Source: Coriaria nepalensis
Taxonomy: Eukaryota; Streptophyta; Magnoliopsida; Cucurbitales; Coriariaceae
Reading direction: 5' to 3'
Assembly: GCA_027186245.1 (NCBI GenBank)
Contig: CP114482.1
Span: forward strand, 10,745,209-10,809,208
DNA length: 64,000 nucleotides
The position numbers and the translations under genes are program-made. This document shows positions 10,319 to 24,000 of this stretch, in pieces (the stretch's first letter is position 1; the number at the start of each line of letters is the position of its first letter). The notes beneath the pieces were generated by a model that was given only the letters and a program-made list of their open reading frames with translations, did not search any database and was not told where the DNA came from.

Positions 10319-12500
10319 GATTTTCATGCATAACTTGCAATTGATCTATTATAGGCAACAATGCATTTGTTTAGCCTTAAAGTCATGTCATTGAGTCTCT
10401 TCTAGTCATTAAATCATTCTAAATTAAGTCGAATGAATTCTATTTTTGCCCTTCGAACATTATTTTCTTACATATCCTGCAATTAATCTACTGAATACAA
10501 CAATGCATTATTTTAGCATTTGAAAGCATATCACTCAGTCTTTTGAATCATTAAATTGTTTGAAGGCACTTCGAACCAATTCTATTTTTATTTTTTAAAC
10601 ACGACTTTTATGCATAACTTGCACTTGATCTATTGAAAGCAACTACTCATTTTTTAGCCTTAAAGTCATATTTTTGCGTCTCTTTTAGTCAGTAAATCAT
10701 TCTAAATCACTTCGGATGAAATTCGGCTTTTGAACATGGCTTTCGTGCATAACTTGCAATTGATCTATTATAGGCAGCAATGCATTTGTTTAGCTTTAAA
10801 GTCATGTCACGAAGTCTCTTCTAGTCATTAAATCATTCTAAATTAATTCGAACGAATTCTATTTTCGCCCTTCGAACATTATTTTCTTACATAACTTGCA
10901 ATTAATCTACTGAATACAACAATGCATTATTTTAGCATTAAAAAGCATATCACTCAGTGTTTTCAATCATTACATTGTTTAAAGGCACTTCGAACGAATT
11001 CTCTTTTTGCATTTAAAACCCGACTTTCATGCATAACTTCAATTGATCTATTGATGGAAACTATGCATTTTTTAGCCTTAAAGTCAGATTTTTGCGTCTC
11101 TTTTAGTCAGTAAATCATTTTAAATCACTTCGTATGAAATTCGGCATTTAAACATGACTTTCATGCATAACTTGCAATTGATCTATTATAGGCAACAATG
11201 CATTTGTTTTGCCTTAAAGTCATGTCACTGAGTCTCTTCTAGTCATTAAATCATTCCAAATTAATTTGAACGAATTCTATTTTCGCCCTTCGAACATTAT
11301 TTTCTTACATAACTTGCAATTAATCTGCTGAATACAACAATGCATTATTTTAGCATTAAAAAGGATATCACTCAGTGTTTTCAATCATTACATTGTTTAA
11401 AGGCACTTCTAACGAATTCTGTTTTTGCATTTAAAACCCGACTTTCATGCATAACTTGCAATTGATCTATTGATGGCAACTATGCATTTTTTTAGCCTTA
11501 AAGTCATATTTTTGCGTCTCTTTTATCAGTAAATAATTCTAAATCACTTCGAACGGAATTCGTCCTTTAAATATGACTTCCATGCATAACTTGCAGTTGA
11601 TCTATTATAGGCAACAATGCATTTGTTTAGCTTTAAAGTCATGTCACTAAGTCTCTTCTAGTCATTAAATCATTCTAAATTAATTCGAACGAATTCTATT
11701 TTCGCCCTTCGAACATTATTTTCTTACATAACTTGCAATTAATCTACTGAATACAACAATGCATTATTTTAGCATTAAAAAGCATATCACTCAGTGTTTT
11801 CAATCATTACATTGTTTAAAGGCACTTTGAGCGAATTCTCTTTTTGCATTTAAAACCCGACTTTCATGCATAACTTGCAATTGATCTATTGATGGCAACT
11901 ATGCATTTTTTAGCCTTAAAGTCATATTTTTGCGTCTCTTTTAGTCAGTAAATCATTTTAAATCACTTCGTATGAAATTCGGCATTTAAACATGACTTTC
12001 ATGCATAACTTGCAATTGATCTATTATAGGCAACAATGTATTTGTTTTGCCTTACAGTCATGTCACTGAGTCTCTTCTAGTCCTTAAATCATTCCAAATT
12101 AATTTGAACGAATTCTATTTTCGCCCTTCGAACATTATTTTCTTACATAACTTGCAATTAATCTACTGAATACAACAATGCATTATTTTAGCATTTAAAA
12201 GCATATCACTCAGTCTTTTCAATCATTAAATTGTTTGAAGGCACTTCGAACCAATTCTATTTTGTTTTTTAAACACGACTTTCACGCATAACTTGCACTT
12301 GATCTATTGATGGCAACTATGCATTTTTTTAGCCTTAAAGTCATATTTTTGCGTCTCTTTTAGTCAGTAAATAATTCTAAATCACTTCGAACGACATTCG
12401 TCCTTTAAATATGACTTCCATGCATAACTTGCAGTTGATCTATTATAGGCAACAATGCATTTGTTTAGCCTTAAAGTCATGTCATTGAGTCTCTTCTAGT
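10319..12500 (+). repeat. Mosaic trimers after the first register break
   Basis: About five trimers with no gene or foreign element. Small private changes include a 1-bp loss after the anchor at 11032 (CATAACTTCAATTG) and TTTTATCAGTAAATAATTC near 11522. Bases from about 11.83 to 12.55 kb repeat the 7.5-8.2 kb stretch, including the ACGCATAAC trimer at 12287. Confidence 0.8.
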
Positions 12501-14570
12501 CATTAAATCATTCAAAATTAATTCGAACGAATTCTATTTTCGCCCTTCGAACATTATTTTCTTACATAACTTGCAATTAATCTACTGAATACAACAATGC
12601 ATTATTTTAGCATTTGAAAGCATATCACTTAGTCTTTTGAATCATTAAATAGTTTGAAGGCACTTCGAACCAATTCTATTTTTGTTTTTTAAACACGACT
12701 TTCATGCATAACTTGCACTTGATCTATTGAAGGCAACTATTCATTTTTTAGCCTTAAAGTCATATTTTTGCGTCTCTTTTAGTCAGTAAATCATTCTAAA
12801 TCACTTCGTATGAAATTCGGCATTTAAACTTTCGTGCATAACTTGCAATTGATCTATTATAGGCAACAATGCATTTGTTTAGCCTTAAAGTCATGTCACT
12901 GAGTCTCTTCTAGTAATTAAATCATTCTAAATTAATTCGAATGAATTCGATTTTTCCCCTTCAAACATTATTTTCTTACATAACTTGTAATTAATCTATT
13001 GAAGACAACAATGCATTATTTTACCATTAAAAAGCATATCAGTCAGTGTTTTCATTCATTAAATTGTTTGGAGGCACTGCGAACCAATTCTCTTTTTGCA
13101 TTTAAAACGCGACTTTCATGCATAACTGGGAATTAATCTATTGATGGCAACTATGCATTTTTTAGCCATAAAGTCATAGTTTTCCGTCTCTTTTAGTCGG
13201 TAAATCATTCTAAATCACTTCGGATGAAATTCGGCATTTAAACATGACTTTCGTGCATAACTTGCAATTGATCTATTATAGGCAACAATGCATTTGTTTA
13301 GCCTTAAAGTCATGTCACTGAGTCTCTTCTAGTAATTAAATCATTCTAAATTAATTCGAATGAATTCTATTTTTCCCCTTCAAACATTATTTTCTTACAT
13401 AACTTGTAATTAATCTATTGAAGACAACAATGCATTATTTTACCATTAAAAAGCATATCAGTCAGTGTTTTCATTCATTAAATTGTTTGGAGGCACTGCG
13501 AACCAATTCTCTTTTTGCATTTAAAACGCGACTTTCATGCATAACTGGGAATTAATCTATTGATGGCAACTATGCATTTTTTAGCCATAAAGTCATAGTT
13601 TTGCGTCTCTTTTAGTCAGTAAATCATTCTAAATCACTTCGGATGAAATTCGGCATTTAAACATGACTTTCGTGCATAACTTGCAATTGATCTATTATAG
13701 GCAACAATGCATTTCTTTAGCCTTAAAGTCATGTCACTAAGTCTCTTTTAGTCATTAAATCATTCTAAATTAATTCGAACGAATTCTATTTTCGCCTTTC
13801 AAATATTATTTTCTTACATAACTTGCAATTAATCTACTGAATACAACAATGCATTATTTTGGCATTAAAAAGCATATCACTCAGTCTTTTCAATCATTAA
13901 ATTGTTTGAAGGCACTTCGAACCAATTCTATTTTTGTTTTTTAACCACGACTTTCATGCATAACTTGCACTTGATCTATTGAAGGCAACTATTCATCTTT
14001 TAGCCTTAAAGTCATATTATTGCGTCTCTTTAAGTCAGTAAATAATTCTAAATCAGTTCGAACAAAATTCGTCCTTTAAACATGACTTTTGTGCATAACT
14101 TGCAGTTGATCTATTATAGGCAACAATGCATTTGTTTAGCCTTAAAGTCATGTCACTGAGTCTCTTCTAGTAATTAAATCATTCTAAATTAATTCGAATG
14201 AATTCTATTTTTGCCCTTCAAACATTATTTTCTTACATAACTTGTAATTAATCTATTCAAGACAACAATGCATTATTTTACCATTAAAAAGCATATCACT
14301 CAGTGTTTTCAATCATTAAATTGTTTGAAGGCACTTCGAACCAATTCTATTTTTGTTTTTTAAACACGACTTTCATGCATAACTTGCACTTAATCTATTG
14401 AAGGCGACTATTCATTTTTAGCATTAAAGTCATATTATTGCGTCTCTTTTAGTCATTAAATCATTCTAAATCATGTCGAACGAAATTCGGACTTTAAACA
14501 TGACTTTTGTGCATAACTTGCAGTTGATCTATTGAAGGCAACAATGCATTTGTTTAGCCTTAAAGTCATG
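12500..14570 (+). repeat. About 2.07-kb block repeated at 12.5-14.57 kb (copy 2)
   Basis: This copy lies 7670 bp downstream of copy 1 and carries the same ordered tags: TTAAATAGTTTGAAGG, the 5-bp deletion at about 12825, CATAACTGGGAATTAATC (anchor 13121, here also at 13540), the TCTTTTAGCC A variant near 13995 and the shortened A near 14410. 7670 equals eighteen trimers plus one A monomer minus small indels, so the register break at 10.1 kb lies between the copies. Copy-specific changes include GAATTCGATTTTTCC near 12945 and TTTTCCGTCTC near 13182. The right end is at about 14575. Confidence 0.8.
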
Positions 14571-17500
14571 TCACTGAGTCTCTTCTAGTAATTAAATCAT
14601 TCTAAATTAATTCGAATGAATTCTATTTTTCCCCTCCAAACATTATTTTCTTACATAACTTGTAATTAATCTATTGAAGACAACAATGCATTATTTTACC
14701 ATTAAAAAGCATATCAGTCAGTGTTTTCATTCATTAAATTGTTTGGAGGCAGTGCGAACCAATTCTCTTTTTGCATTTAAAACGCGACTTTCATGCATAA
14801 CTGGGAATTAATCTATTGATGGCAACTATGCATTTTTTAGCCATAAAGTCATAGTTTTGCGTCTCTTTTAGTCAGTAAATCATTCTAAAACCCTTCGGAT
14901 GAAATTCGGCATTTAAACATGACTTTCGTGCATAACTTGCAATTGATCTATTATAGGCAACAATGCATTTGTTTAGCCTTAAAGTCATGTCACTGAGTCT
15001 CTTCTAGTAATTAAATCATTCTAAATTAATTCGAATGAATTCTATTTTTCCCCTTCAAATATTATTTTCTTACATAACTTGTAATTAATCTATTGAAGAC
15101 AACAATGCATTATTTTACCATTAAAAAGCATATCAGTCAGTGTTTTCATTCATTAAATTGTTTGGAGGCACTGCGAACCAATTCTCTTTTTGCATTTAAC
15201 ACGCGACTTTCAGGCATAACTTGGAATTAATCTATTGATGGCAACTATGCATTTTTTAGCCATAAAGTCATAGTTTTGCGTCTCTTTTAGTCAGTAAATC
15301 ATTCTAAATCACTTCGGATGAAATTCGGCATTTAAACATGACTTTCATGCATAACCTGCAATTGATCTATTTTAGGCAACAATGCATTTCTTTGGCCTTA
15401 AAGTCATGTCACTAAGTCTCTTTTAGTCATTAAATCATTCTAAATTAATTCGAACGAATTCTATTTTCGCCTTTCGAATATTATTTTCTTACATAACTTG
15501 CAATTAATCTACTGAATACAACAATGCATTATTTTAGCATTTAAAAGCATATCAGTCAGTCTTTTCCATCATTAAATTGTTTGAAGGCACTTCGAATCAA
15601 TTCTATTTTTGTTTTTTAACCACGACTTTCATGCATAACTTGCACTTGATCTATTGAAGGCAACTATTCATCTTTTAGCCATAAAGTCATATTATTGCGT
15701 CTCTTTAAGTCAGTAAATAATTCTAAATCAGTTCGAACAAAATTCGTCCTTTAAACAAGACTTTTGTGCATAACTTGCAGTTGATCTATTATAGGAAACA
15801 ATGCATTTGTTTAGCCTTAAAGTCATGTCACTGAGTCTCTTCTAGTAATTAAATCATTCTAAATTAATTCGAACGAATTCTATTTTCGCCTTTCGAATAT
15901 TATTTTCTTACATAACTTGCAATTAATCTACTGAATACAACAATGCATTATTTTAGCATTAAAAAGCATATCACTCAGTGTTTTCAATCATTACATTGTT
16001 TAAAGGCACTTCGAACGAATTCTCTTTTTGCATTTAAAACCCGACTTTCATGCATAACTTGCACTTGATCTATTGATGGCAACTATGCATTTTTTTTGCC
16101 TTAAAGTCATATTTTTGCGTCTCTTTTAGTCAGTAAATAATTCTAAATCACTTCGAACGACATTCGTCCTTTAAATATGACTTCCATGCATAACTTGCAG
16201 TTGATCTATTATAGGCAACAATGCATTTGTTTAGCCTTAAAGTCATGTCACTGAGTCTCTTCTAGTCATTAAATCATTCTAAATTAATTCGAACGAATTC
16301 TATTTTCGCCCTTCGAACATTATTTTCTTACATAACTTGCAATTAATCTACTGAATAGAACAATGCATTATTTTAGCATTAAAAAGCATATCACTCAGTG
16401 TTTTCAATCATTACATTGTTTAAAGGCACTTCGAGCGAATTCTGTTTTTGCATTTAAAACCCGACTTTCATGCATAACTTGCAATTGATCTATTGATGGC
16501 AACTATGCATTTTTTAGCCTTAAAGTCATATTTTTGCGTCTCTTTTAGTCAGTAAATCATTTTAAATCACTTCGTATGAAATTCGGCATTTAAACATGAC
16601 TTTCATGCATAACTTGCAATTGATCTATTATAGGCAACAATGCATTTGTTTAGCCTTAAAGTCATGTCACTGAGTCTCTTCTAGTCATTAAATCATTCTA
16701 AATTAATTCGAACGAATTCTATTTTCGCCCTTCGAACATTATTTTCTTACATAACTTGCAATTAATCTACTGAATACAACAATGCATCTTTTTAGCATTT
16801 GAAAGCATATCACTCAGTCTTTTGAATCATTAAATTGTTTGAAGGCACTTCGAACCAATTCTATTTTTGTTTTTAAAACATGACTTTCATGCATAACTTG
16901 CACTTGATCTATTGAAGGCAACTATTCATTTTTTAGCTTTAAAGTCATATTTTTGCGTCTCTTTTAGTCAGTAAATCATTCTAAATTACTTCGTAGGAAA
17001 TTCGGCATTTAAACATGACTTTCATGCATAACTTGCAATTGATCTATTATAGGCAACAATGCATTTGTTTAGCCTTAAAGTCATGTCATTGAGTCTCTTC
17101 TAGTCATTAAATCATTCTAAATTAAGTCGAACGAATTCTATTTTTGCCCTTCGAACATTATTTTCTTACATAACCTGCAATTAATCTACTGAATACAACA
17201 ATGCATTATTTTAGCATTTGAAAGCATATCACTCAGTCTTTTGAATCATTAAATTGTTTGAAGGCACTTCGAACCAATTCTATTTTTGTTTTTTAAAGAC
17301 GACTTTTATGCATAACTTGCACTTGATTTATTGATGGCAACTACTCATTTTTTAGCCTTAAAGTCATATTTTTGCGTATCTTTTAGTCAGTAAATCATTC
17401 TAAATCACTTCGGATGAAATTCGGCTTTTGAACATGACTTTCCTGCATAACTTGCAATTGATCTATTATAGGCAGCAATGCATTTGTTTAGCTTTAAAGT

Positions 17501-18139
17501 CATGTCACTAAGTCTCTTCTAGTCATTAAATCATTCTAAATTAATTCGAACGAATTCTATTCTCGCCCTCCGAACATTATTTTCTTACATAACTTGCAAT
17601 TAATCTACTGAATACAACAATGCATTATTTTACCATTAAAAAGCATATCACTCAGTGTTTTCAATCATTACATTGTTTAAAGGCACTTCGAACGAATTCT
17701 CTTTTTGCATTTAAAACCCGACTTTCATGCATAACTTGCAATTGATCTATTGATGGAAACTACGCATTTTTTTAGCCTTAAAGTCATATTTTTGCGTCTC
17801 TTTTAGTCAGTAAATAATTCTAAATCACTTCGAACGAAATTCGTCCTTTAAATATGACTTCCATGCATAACTTGCAGTTGATCTATTATAGGCAACAATG
17901 CATTTGTTTAGCCTTCAAGTCATGTCACTGAGTCTCTTCTAGTCATTAAATCATTCTAAATTAATTCGAACGAATTCTATTTTCGTCCTTCGAACATTAT
18001 TTTCTTACATAACTTGTAATTAATCTATTGAAGACAAGAATGCACTATTTTACCATTAAAAAGCATATCACTGAGTGTTTTCATTCATTAAATTGTTTGA
18101 AGGCACTTCTAACCAATTCACTATTTGCATTTAAAACGC
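14571..18139 (+). repeat. Mosaic trimers, end of region I
   Basis: About eight and a half trimers mixing the types seen upstream: CATAACTGGG A monomers (14796), the TCTTTTAGCC A (15634), CCCGAC C-ends (16053, 16473, 17730) and the TTACTTCGTAGG A (near 16985) also found at 8.9-10.3 kb. Bases of about 16.1-17.3 kb resemble 8.1-9.1 kb and then 10.4 kb. No coding or mobile sequence is present. Near 18.0-18.1 kb the C-end changes from AAACCCGAC to AAACGCGAC, marking the entry to the next subfamily. Confidence 0.8.
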
Positions 18140-19396
18140 GACTTTCGTGCATAACTTGGAATTGATCTATTGATGGCAACTATGCATTTTTTAGCCATAA
18201 AGTCATAGTTTTGCCTCTCTTTTAGTCAGTAAATCATTCTAAAAAACTTCGGATGAAATTCGGTATTTAAACATGACTTTCGTGCATAACTTGCAATTGA
18301 TCTATTATAGGCAACAATGCATTTGTTTAGCCTTAAAGTCATGTCACTGAGTCTCTTCTAGTCATTAAATCATTCTAAATTAATTCGAACGAATTCTATT
18401 TTCGCCCTTCGAACATTATTTTCTTACATAACTTGCAATTAATCTACTGAATACAACAATGCATTATTTTAGCATTTGAAAGCATATCACTCAGTCTTTT
18501 CAATCATTAAATTGTTTGAAGGCACTTCGAACCAATTCTCTTTTTGCATTTAAAACGCGACTTTCATGCATAACTTGGAATTGATCTATTGATGGCAACT
18601 ATGCATTTTTTAGCCATAAAGTCATAGTTTTGCCTCTCTTTTAGTCAGTAAATCATTCTAAAAAACTTCGGATGAAATTCGGTATTTAAACATGACTTTC
18701 GTGCATAACTTGCAATTGATCTATTATAGGCAACAATGCATTTGTTTAGCCTTAAAGTCATGTCACTGAGTCTCTTCTAGTCATTAAATCATTCTAAATT
18801 AATTCGAACGAATTCTATTTTCGCCCTTCGAACATTATTTTCTTACATAACTTGCAATTAATCTACTGAATACAACAATGCATTATTTTAGCATTAAAAA
18901 GCATATCACTCAGTCTTTTCAATCATTAAATTGTTTGAAGGCACTTCGAACCAATTCTCTTTTTGCATTTAAAACGCGACTTTCATGCATAACTTGGAAT
19001 TGATCTATTGATGGCAACTATGCATTTTTTAGCCATAAAGTCATAGTTTTGCGTCTCTTCTAGTCAGTAAATCATTCTAAAACACTTCGGATGAAATTCG
19101 GTATTTAAACATGACTTTCGTGCATAACTTGCAATTGATCTTTTATAGGCTACAATGCATTTGTTTAGCCTTAAAGTCATGTCACTGAGTCTCTTTTAGT
19201 CATTAAATCATTCTAAATTAATTCAAACGAATTCTATTTTCGCCCTTCGAACATTATTTTCTTACATAACTTGCAATTAATCTACTGAATACAACAATGA
19301 ATTATTTTAGCTTTTGAAAGCATATCACTCAGTCTTTTCAATCATTAAATTGTTTGAAGGCACTTCGAACCAATTCTATTTTTGTTTTTTAAACAC
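18140..19396 (+). repeat. Three consecutive 419-bp trimers of one subtype
   Basis: Anchors 18150, 18569 and 18988 are spaced exactly 419 bp, and the trimers are nearly identical in A and B. The first two share TTTTGCCTCTC and CTAAAAAACTTCGG. The third has TTGCGTCTCTTCTAG and CTAAAACACTTCGG instead. The C monomers differ slightly (CATTTGAAAGC, CATTAAAAAGC and CTTTTGAAAGC). This looks like a local single-trimer expansion followed by point changes. Confidence 0.8.
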
Positions 19397-21078
19397 GACT
19401 TTCATGCGTAACTTGCACTTGATCTACTGAAGGCAGTTAACTATGCATTTTTTAGCCATAAACTCATAGTTTTGCGTCTCTTTTAGTCAGTAAATCATTC
19501 TAAATCACTTCGGATGAAATTTGGCATTTAAACATGACTTTCGTGCATAACTTGCAATTGATCTATTATAGGCAACAATGCATTTGTTTAGCCTTAAAGT
19601 CATGTCATTGAGTCTCTTCTAGTCATTAAATCATGCTGAATTAATTCGAACGAATTCTGTTTTCGCCCTTCGAACATTATTTTCTTACATAACTTAAAAT
19701 TAATCTACTGAATACAACAATGCATTATTTTAGCATTAAAAAGCATATCACTCAGTCTTTTCAATCATTAAATTGTTTGAAGGCACTTCGAACCAATTCT
19801 CTTTTTGCATTTAAAACGCGACTTCCATGCATAACTTGGAATTGATCTATTGATGGCAACTATGCATTTTTTAGCCATAAAGTCATAGTTTTGCGTCTCT
19901 TTTAGTCAGTAAATCATTCTAAAACACTTCGGATGAAATTCGTATTTAAACATGACTTTCGTGCATAACTTGCAATTGATCTATTATAGGCAACAATGCA
20001 TTTGTTTAGCCTTAAAGTCATGTCATTGAGTCTCTTCTAGTCATTAAATCATTCTAAATTAATTCGAACGAATTCTATTTTCGCCCTTCGAACATTATTT
20101 TCTTACATAACTTGCAATTAATCTACTGAATACAACAATGCATTATTTTAGCTTTTGAAAGCATATCACTCAGTCTTTTCAATCATTAAATTGTTTGAAG
20201 GCACTTCGAACCAATTCTATTTTTGTTTTTTAAACACGACTTTCATGCGTAACTTGCACTTGATCTACTGAAGGCAGTTAACTATGCATTTTTTAGCCAT
20301 AAACTCATAGTTTTGCGTCTCTTTTAGTCAGTAAATCATTCTAAATCACTTCGGATGAAATTTGGCATTTAAACATGACTTTCGTGCATAACTTGCAATT
20401 GATCTATTATAGGCAACAATGCATTTGTTTAGCCTTAAAGTCATGTCATTGAGTCTCTTCTAGTCATTAAATCATGCTGAATTAATTCGAACGAATTCTG
20501 TTTTCGCCCTTCCAACATTATTTTCTTACATAACTTAAAATTAATCTACTGAATACAACAATGCATTATTTTAGCATTAAAAAGCATATCACTCAGTCTT
20601 TTCAATCATTAAATTGTTTGAAGGCACTTCGAACCAATTCTCTTTTTGCATTTAAAACGCGACTTCCATGCATAACTTGGAATTGATCTATTGATGGCAA
20701 CTATGCATTTTTTAGCCATAAAGTCATAGTTTTGCGTCTCTTTTAGTCAGTAAATCATTCTAAAACACTTCGGATGAAATTCGTATTTAAACATGACTTT
20801 CGTGCATAACTTGCAATTGATCTATTATAGGCAACAATGCATTTGTTTAGCCTTAAAGTCATGTCATTGAGTCTCTTCTAGTCATTAAATCATTCTAAAT
20901 TAATTCGAACGAATTCTATTTTCGCCCTTCGAACATTATTTTCTTACATAACTTGCAATTAATCTACTGAATACAACAATGCATTATTTTAGCTTTTGAA
21001 AGCATATCACTCAGTCTTTTCAATCATTAAATTGTTTGAAGGCACTTCGAACCAATTCTATTTTTGTTTTTTAAACAC
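19397..21078 (+). repeat. 841-bp two-trimer repeat, two full copies
   Basis: Anchors 19407, 19830, 20248, 20671 and 21089 alternate steps of 423 and 418 bp. The longer step carries a 4-bp GTTA insertion (GGCAGTTAACTATGC). The shorter step lacks one G in ATTCGTATTTAAAC. Other shared tags are TCATGCTGAATTAATTCG and CATAACTTAAAATTAATC. Copies are 19397-20237 and 20238-21078; a third starts at 21079 but continues into the next, larger repeat. GTTA insertions are at 19436-19439 and 20277-20280. Confidence 0.85.
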
Positions 21079-24000
21079 GACTTTCATGCATAACTTGCAC
21101 TTGATCTACTGAAGGCAGTTAACTATGCATTTTTTAGCCATAAAGTCATAGTTTTGCGTCTCTTTTAGTCAGTAAATCATTCTAAATCACTTCGGATGAA
21201 ATTTGGCATTTAAACATGACTTTCGTGCATAACTTGCAATTGATCTATTATAGGCAACAATGCATTTGTTTAGCCTTAAAGTCATGTCATTGAGTCTCTT
21301 CTAGTCATTAAATCATGCTGAATTAATTCGAACGAATTCTGTTTTCGCCCTTCCAACATTATTTTCTTACATAACTTAAAATTAATCTACTGAATACAAC
21401 AATGCATTATTTGACCATTAAAAAGCATATCACTCAGCGTTTTCAATCATTAAATTGTTTGAAGGCACTTCGAACCAATTCTATTTTTGTTTTTTAAACA
21501 CGACTTTCCTGCATAACTTGCACTTAATCTATTGAAGGCAACTATTCATTTTTTAGCCTTAAAGTCATATTATTGCGTCTCTTTTAGTCATTAAATCATT
21601 CTAAATCACTTCGAACGAAATTCGGACTTTAAACATGACTTTCGTGCGTAACTTGTACTTGATCTATTGAAGGCAACAATGCATTTGGTCAGCCTTAAAG
21701 TCATGTCACTGAGTCTCTTCTAGTCATTAAATCATTCTAAATTAATTCGAATGAATTCTATTTTTGCCCTTCAAACATTATTTTCTTACATAACTTGTAA
21801 TTAATCAAATGAAGACAACAATGCATTATTTTACAATTAAAAAGCATATCACTCAGTATTTTCATTCATTAAATTGTTTGAAGGCACTTCGAACTAATTC
21901 TCTTTTTGCATTTAAAACGCGACTTTCATGCATAACTTACAATTGATCTATTGATGGCAACTATGCATTTTTTAGCCATAAAGTCATAGTTTTGCGTCTC
22001 TTTTAGTCAGTAAATCATTCTAAATCACTTCGTATGAAATTCGGCATTTAAACATAACTTTCGTGCATAACTTGCAATTGATCTATTATAGGCAACAATG
22101 CATTTGTTTAGCCTTAAAGTCATGTCACTGAGTCTCTTCTAGTCATTAAATCATTCTAAATTAATTCGAACGAATTCTATTTTCGCCCTTCGAACATTAT
22201 TTTCTTACATAACTTGCAATTAATCTACTGAATACAACAATGCATTATTTTAGCATTTGAAAGCATATCACTCAGTCTTTTCAATCATTAAATTGTTTGA
22301 AGGCACTTCGAACCAATTCTCTTTTTGCATTTAAAACGCGACTTCCATGCATAACTTGGAATTGATCTATTGATGGCAACTATGCATTTTTTAGCCATAA
22401 AGTCATAGTTTTGCCTCTCTTTTAGTCAGTAAATCATTCTAAAACACTTCGGATGAAATTCGGTATTTAAACATGACTTTCGTGCATAACTTGCAATTGA
22501 TCTATTATAGGCAACAATGCATTTGTTTAGCCTTAAAGTCATGTCACTGAGTCTCTTCTAGTCATTAAATCATTCTAAATTAATTCGAACGAATTCTATT
22601 TTCGCCCTTCGAACATTATTTTCTTACATAACTTGCAATTAATCTACTGAATACAACAATGCATTATTTTAGCTTTTGAAAGCATATCACTCAGTCTTTT
22701 CAATCATTAAATTGTTTGAAGGCACTTCGAACCAATTCTATTTTTGTTTTTTAAACACGACTTTCATGCATAACTTGCACTTGATCTACTGAAGGCAGTT
22801 AACTATGCATTTTTTAGTCATAAAGTCATAGTTTTGCGTCTCTTTTAGTCAGTAAATCATTCTAAATCACTTCGGATGAAATTTGGCATTTAAACATGAC
22901 TTTCGTGCATAACTTGCAATTGATCTATTATAGGCAACAATGCATTTGTTTAACCTTAAAGTCATGTCATTGAGTCTCTTCTAGTCATTAAATCATGCTG
23001 AATTAATTCGAACGATTTCTGTTTTCGCCCTTCCAACATTATTTTCTTACATAACTTAAAATTAATCTACTGAATACAACAATGCATTATTTTACCATTA
23101 AAAAGCATATCACTCAGCGTTTTCAATCATTAAATTGTTTGAAGGCACTTCGAACCAATTCTATTTTTGTTTTTTAAACACGACTTTCCTGCATAACTTG
23201 CACTTAATCTATTGAAGGCAACTATTCATTTTTTAGCCTTAAAGTCATATTATTGCGTCTCTTTTAGTCATTAAATCATTCTAAATCACTTCGAACGAAA
23301 TTCAGACTTTAAACATGACTTTCGTGCGTAACTTGTAGTTGATCTATTGAAGGCAACAATGCATTTGGTCAGCCTTAAAGTCATGTCACTGAGTCTCTTC
23401 TAGTCATTAAATCATTCTAAATTAATTCGAATGAATTCTATTTTTGCCCTTCAAACATTATTTTCTTACATAACTTGTAATTAATCAAATGAAGACAACA
23501 ATGCATTATTTTACCATTAAAAAGCATCACTCAGTGTTTTCATTCATTAAATTGTTTGAAGGCACTTCGAACTAATTCTCTTTTTGCATTTAAAACGCGA
23601 CTTTCATGCATAACTTACAATTGATCTATTGATGGCAACTATGCATTTTTTAGCCATAAAGTCATAGTTTTGCGTCTCTTTTAGTCAGTAAATCATTCTA
23701 AATCACTTCGTATGAAATTCGGCATTTAAACATAACTTTCGTGCATAACTTGCAATTGATCTATTATAGGCAACAATGCATTTGTTTAGCCTTAAAGTCA
23801 TGTCACTGAGTCTCTTCTAGTCATTAAATCATTCTAAATTAATTCGAACGAATTCTATTTTCGCCCTTCGAACATTATTTTCTTACATAACTTGCAATTA
23901 ATCTACTGAATACAACAATGCATTATTTTAGCATTTGAAAGCATATCACTCAGTCTTTTCAATCATTAAATTGTTTGAAGGCACTTCGAACCAATTCTCT

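Noticed and set aside
10922..11113. Open reading frame of 63 codons beginning MHYFSIKKH
   Set aside because: It starts at the ATGCAT of a C monomer and runs into A. The same frame in nearly all other copies is broken early by stops. No ribosome-site, promoter or conserved coding pattern is seen; it is a by-product of the repeat.
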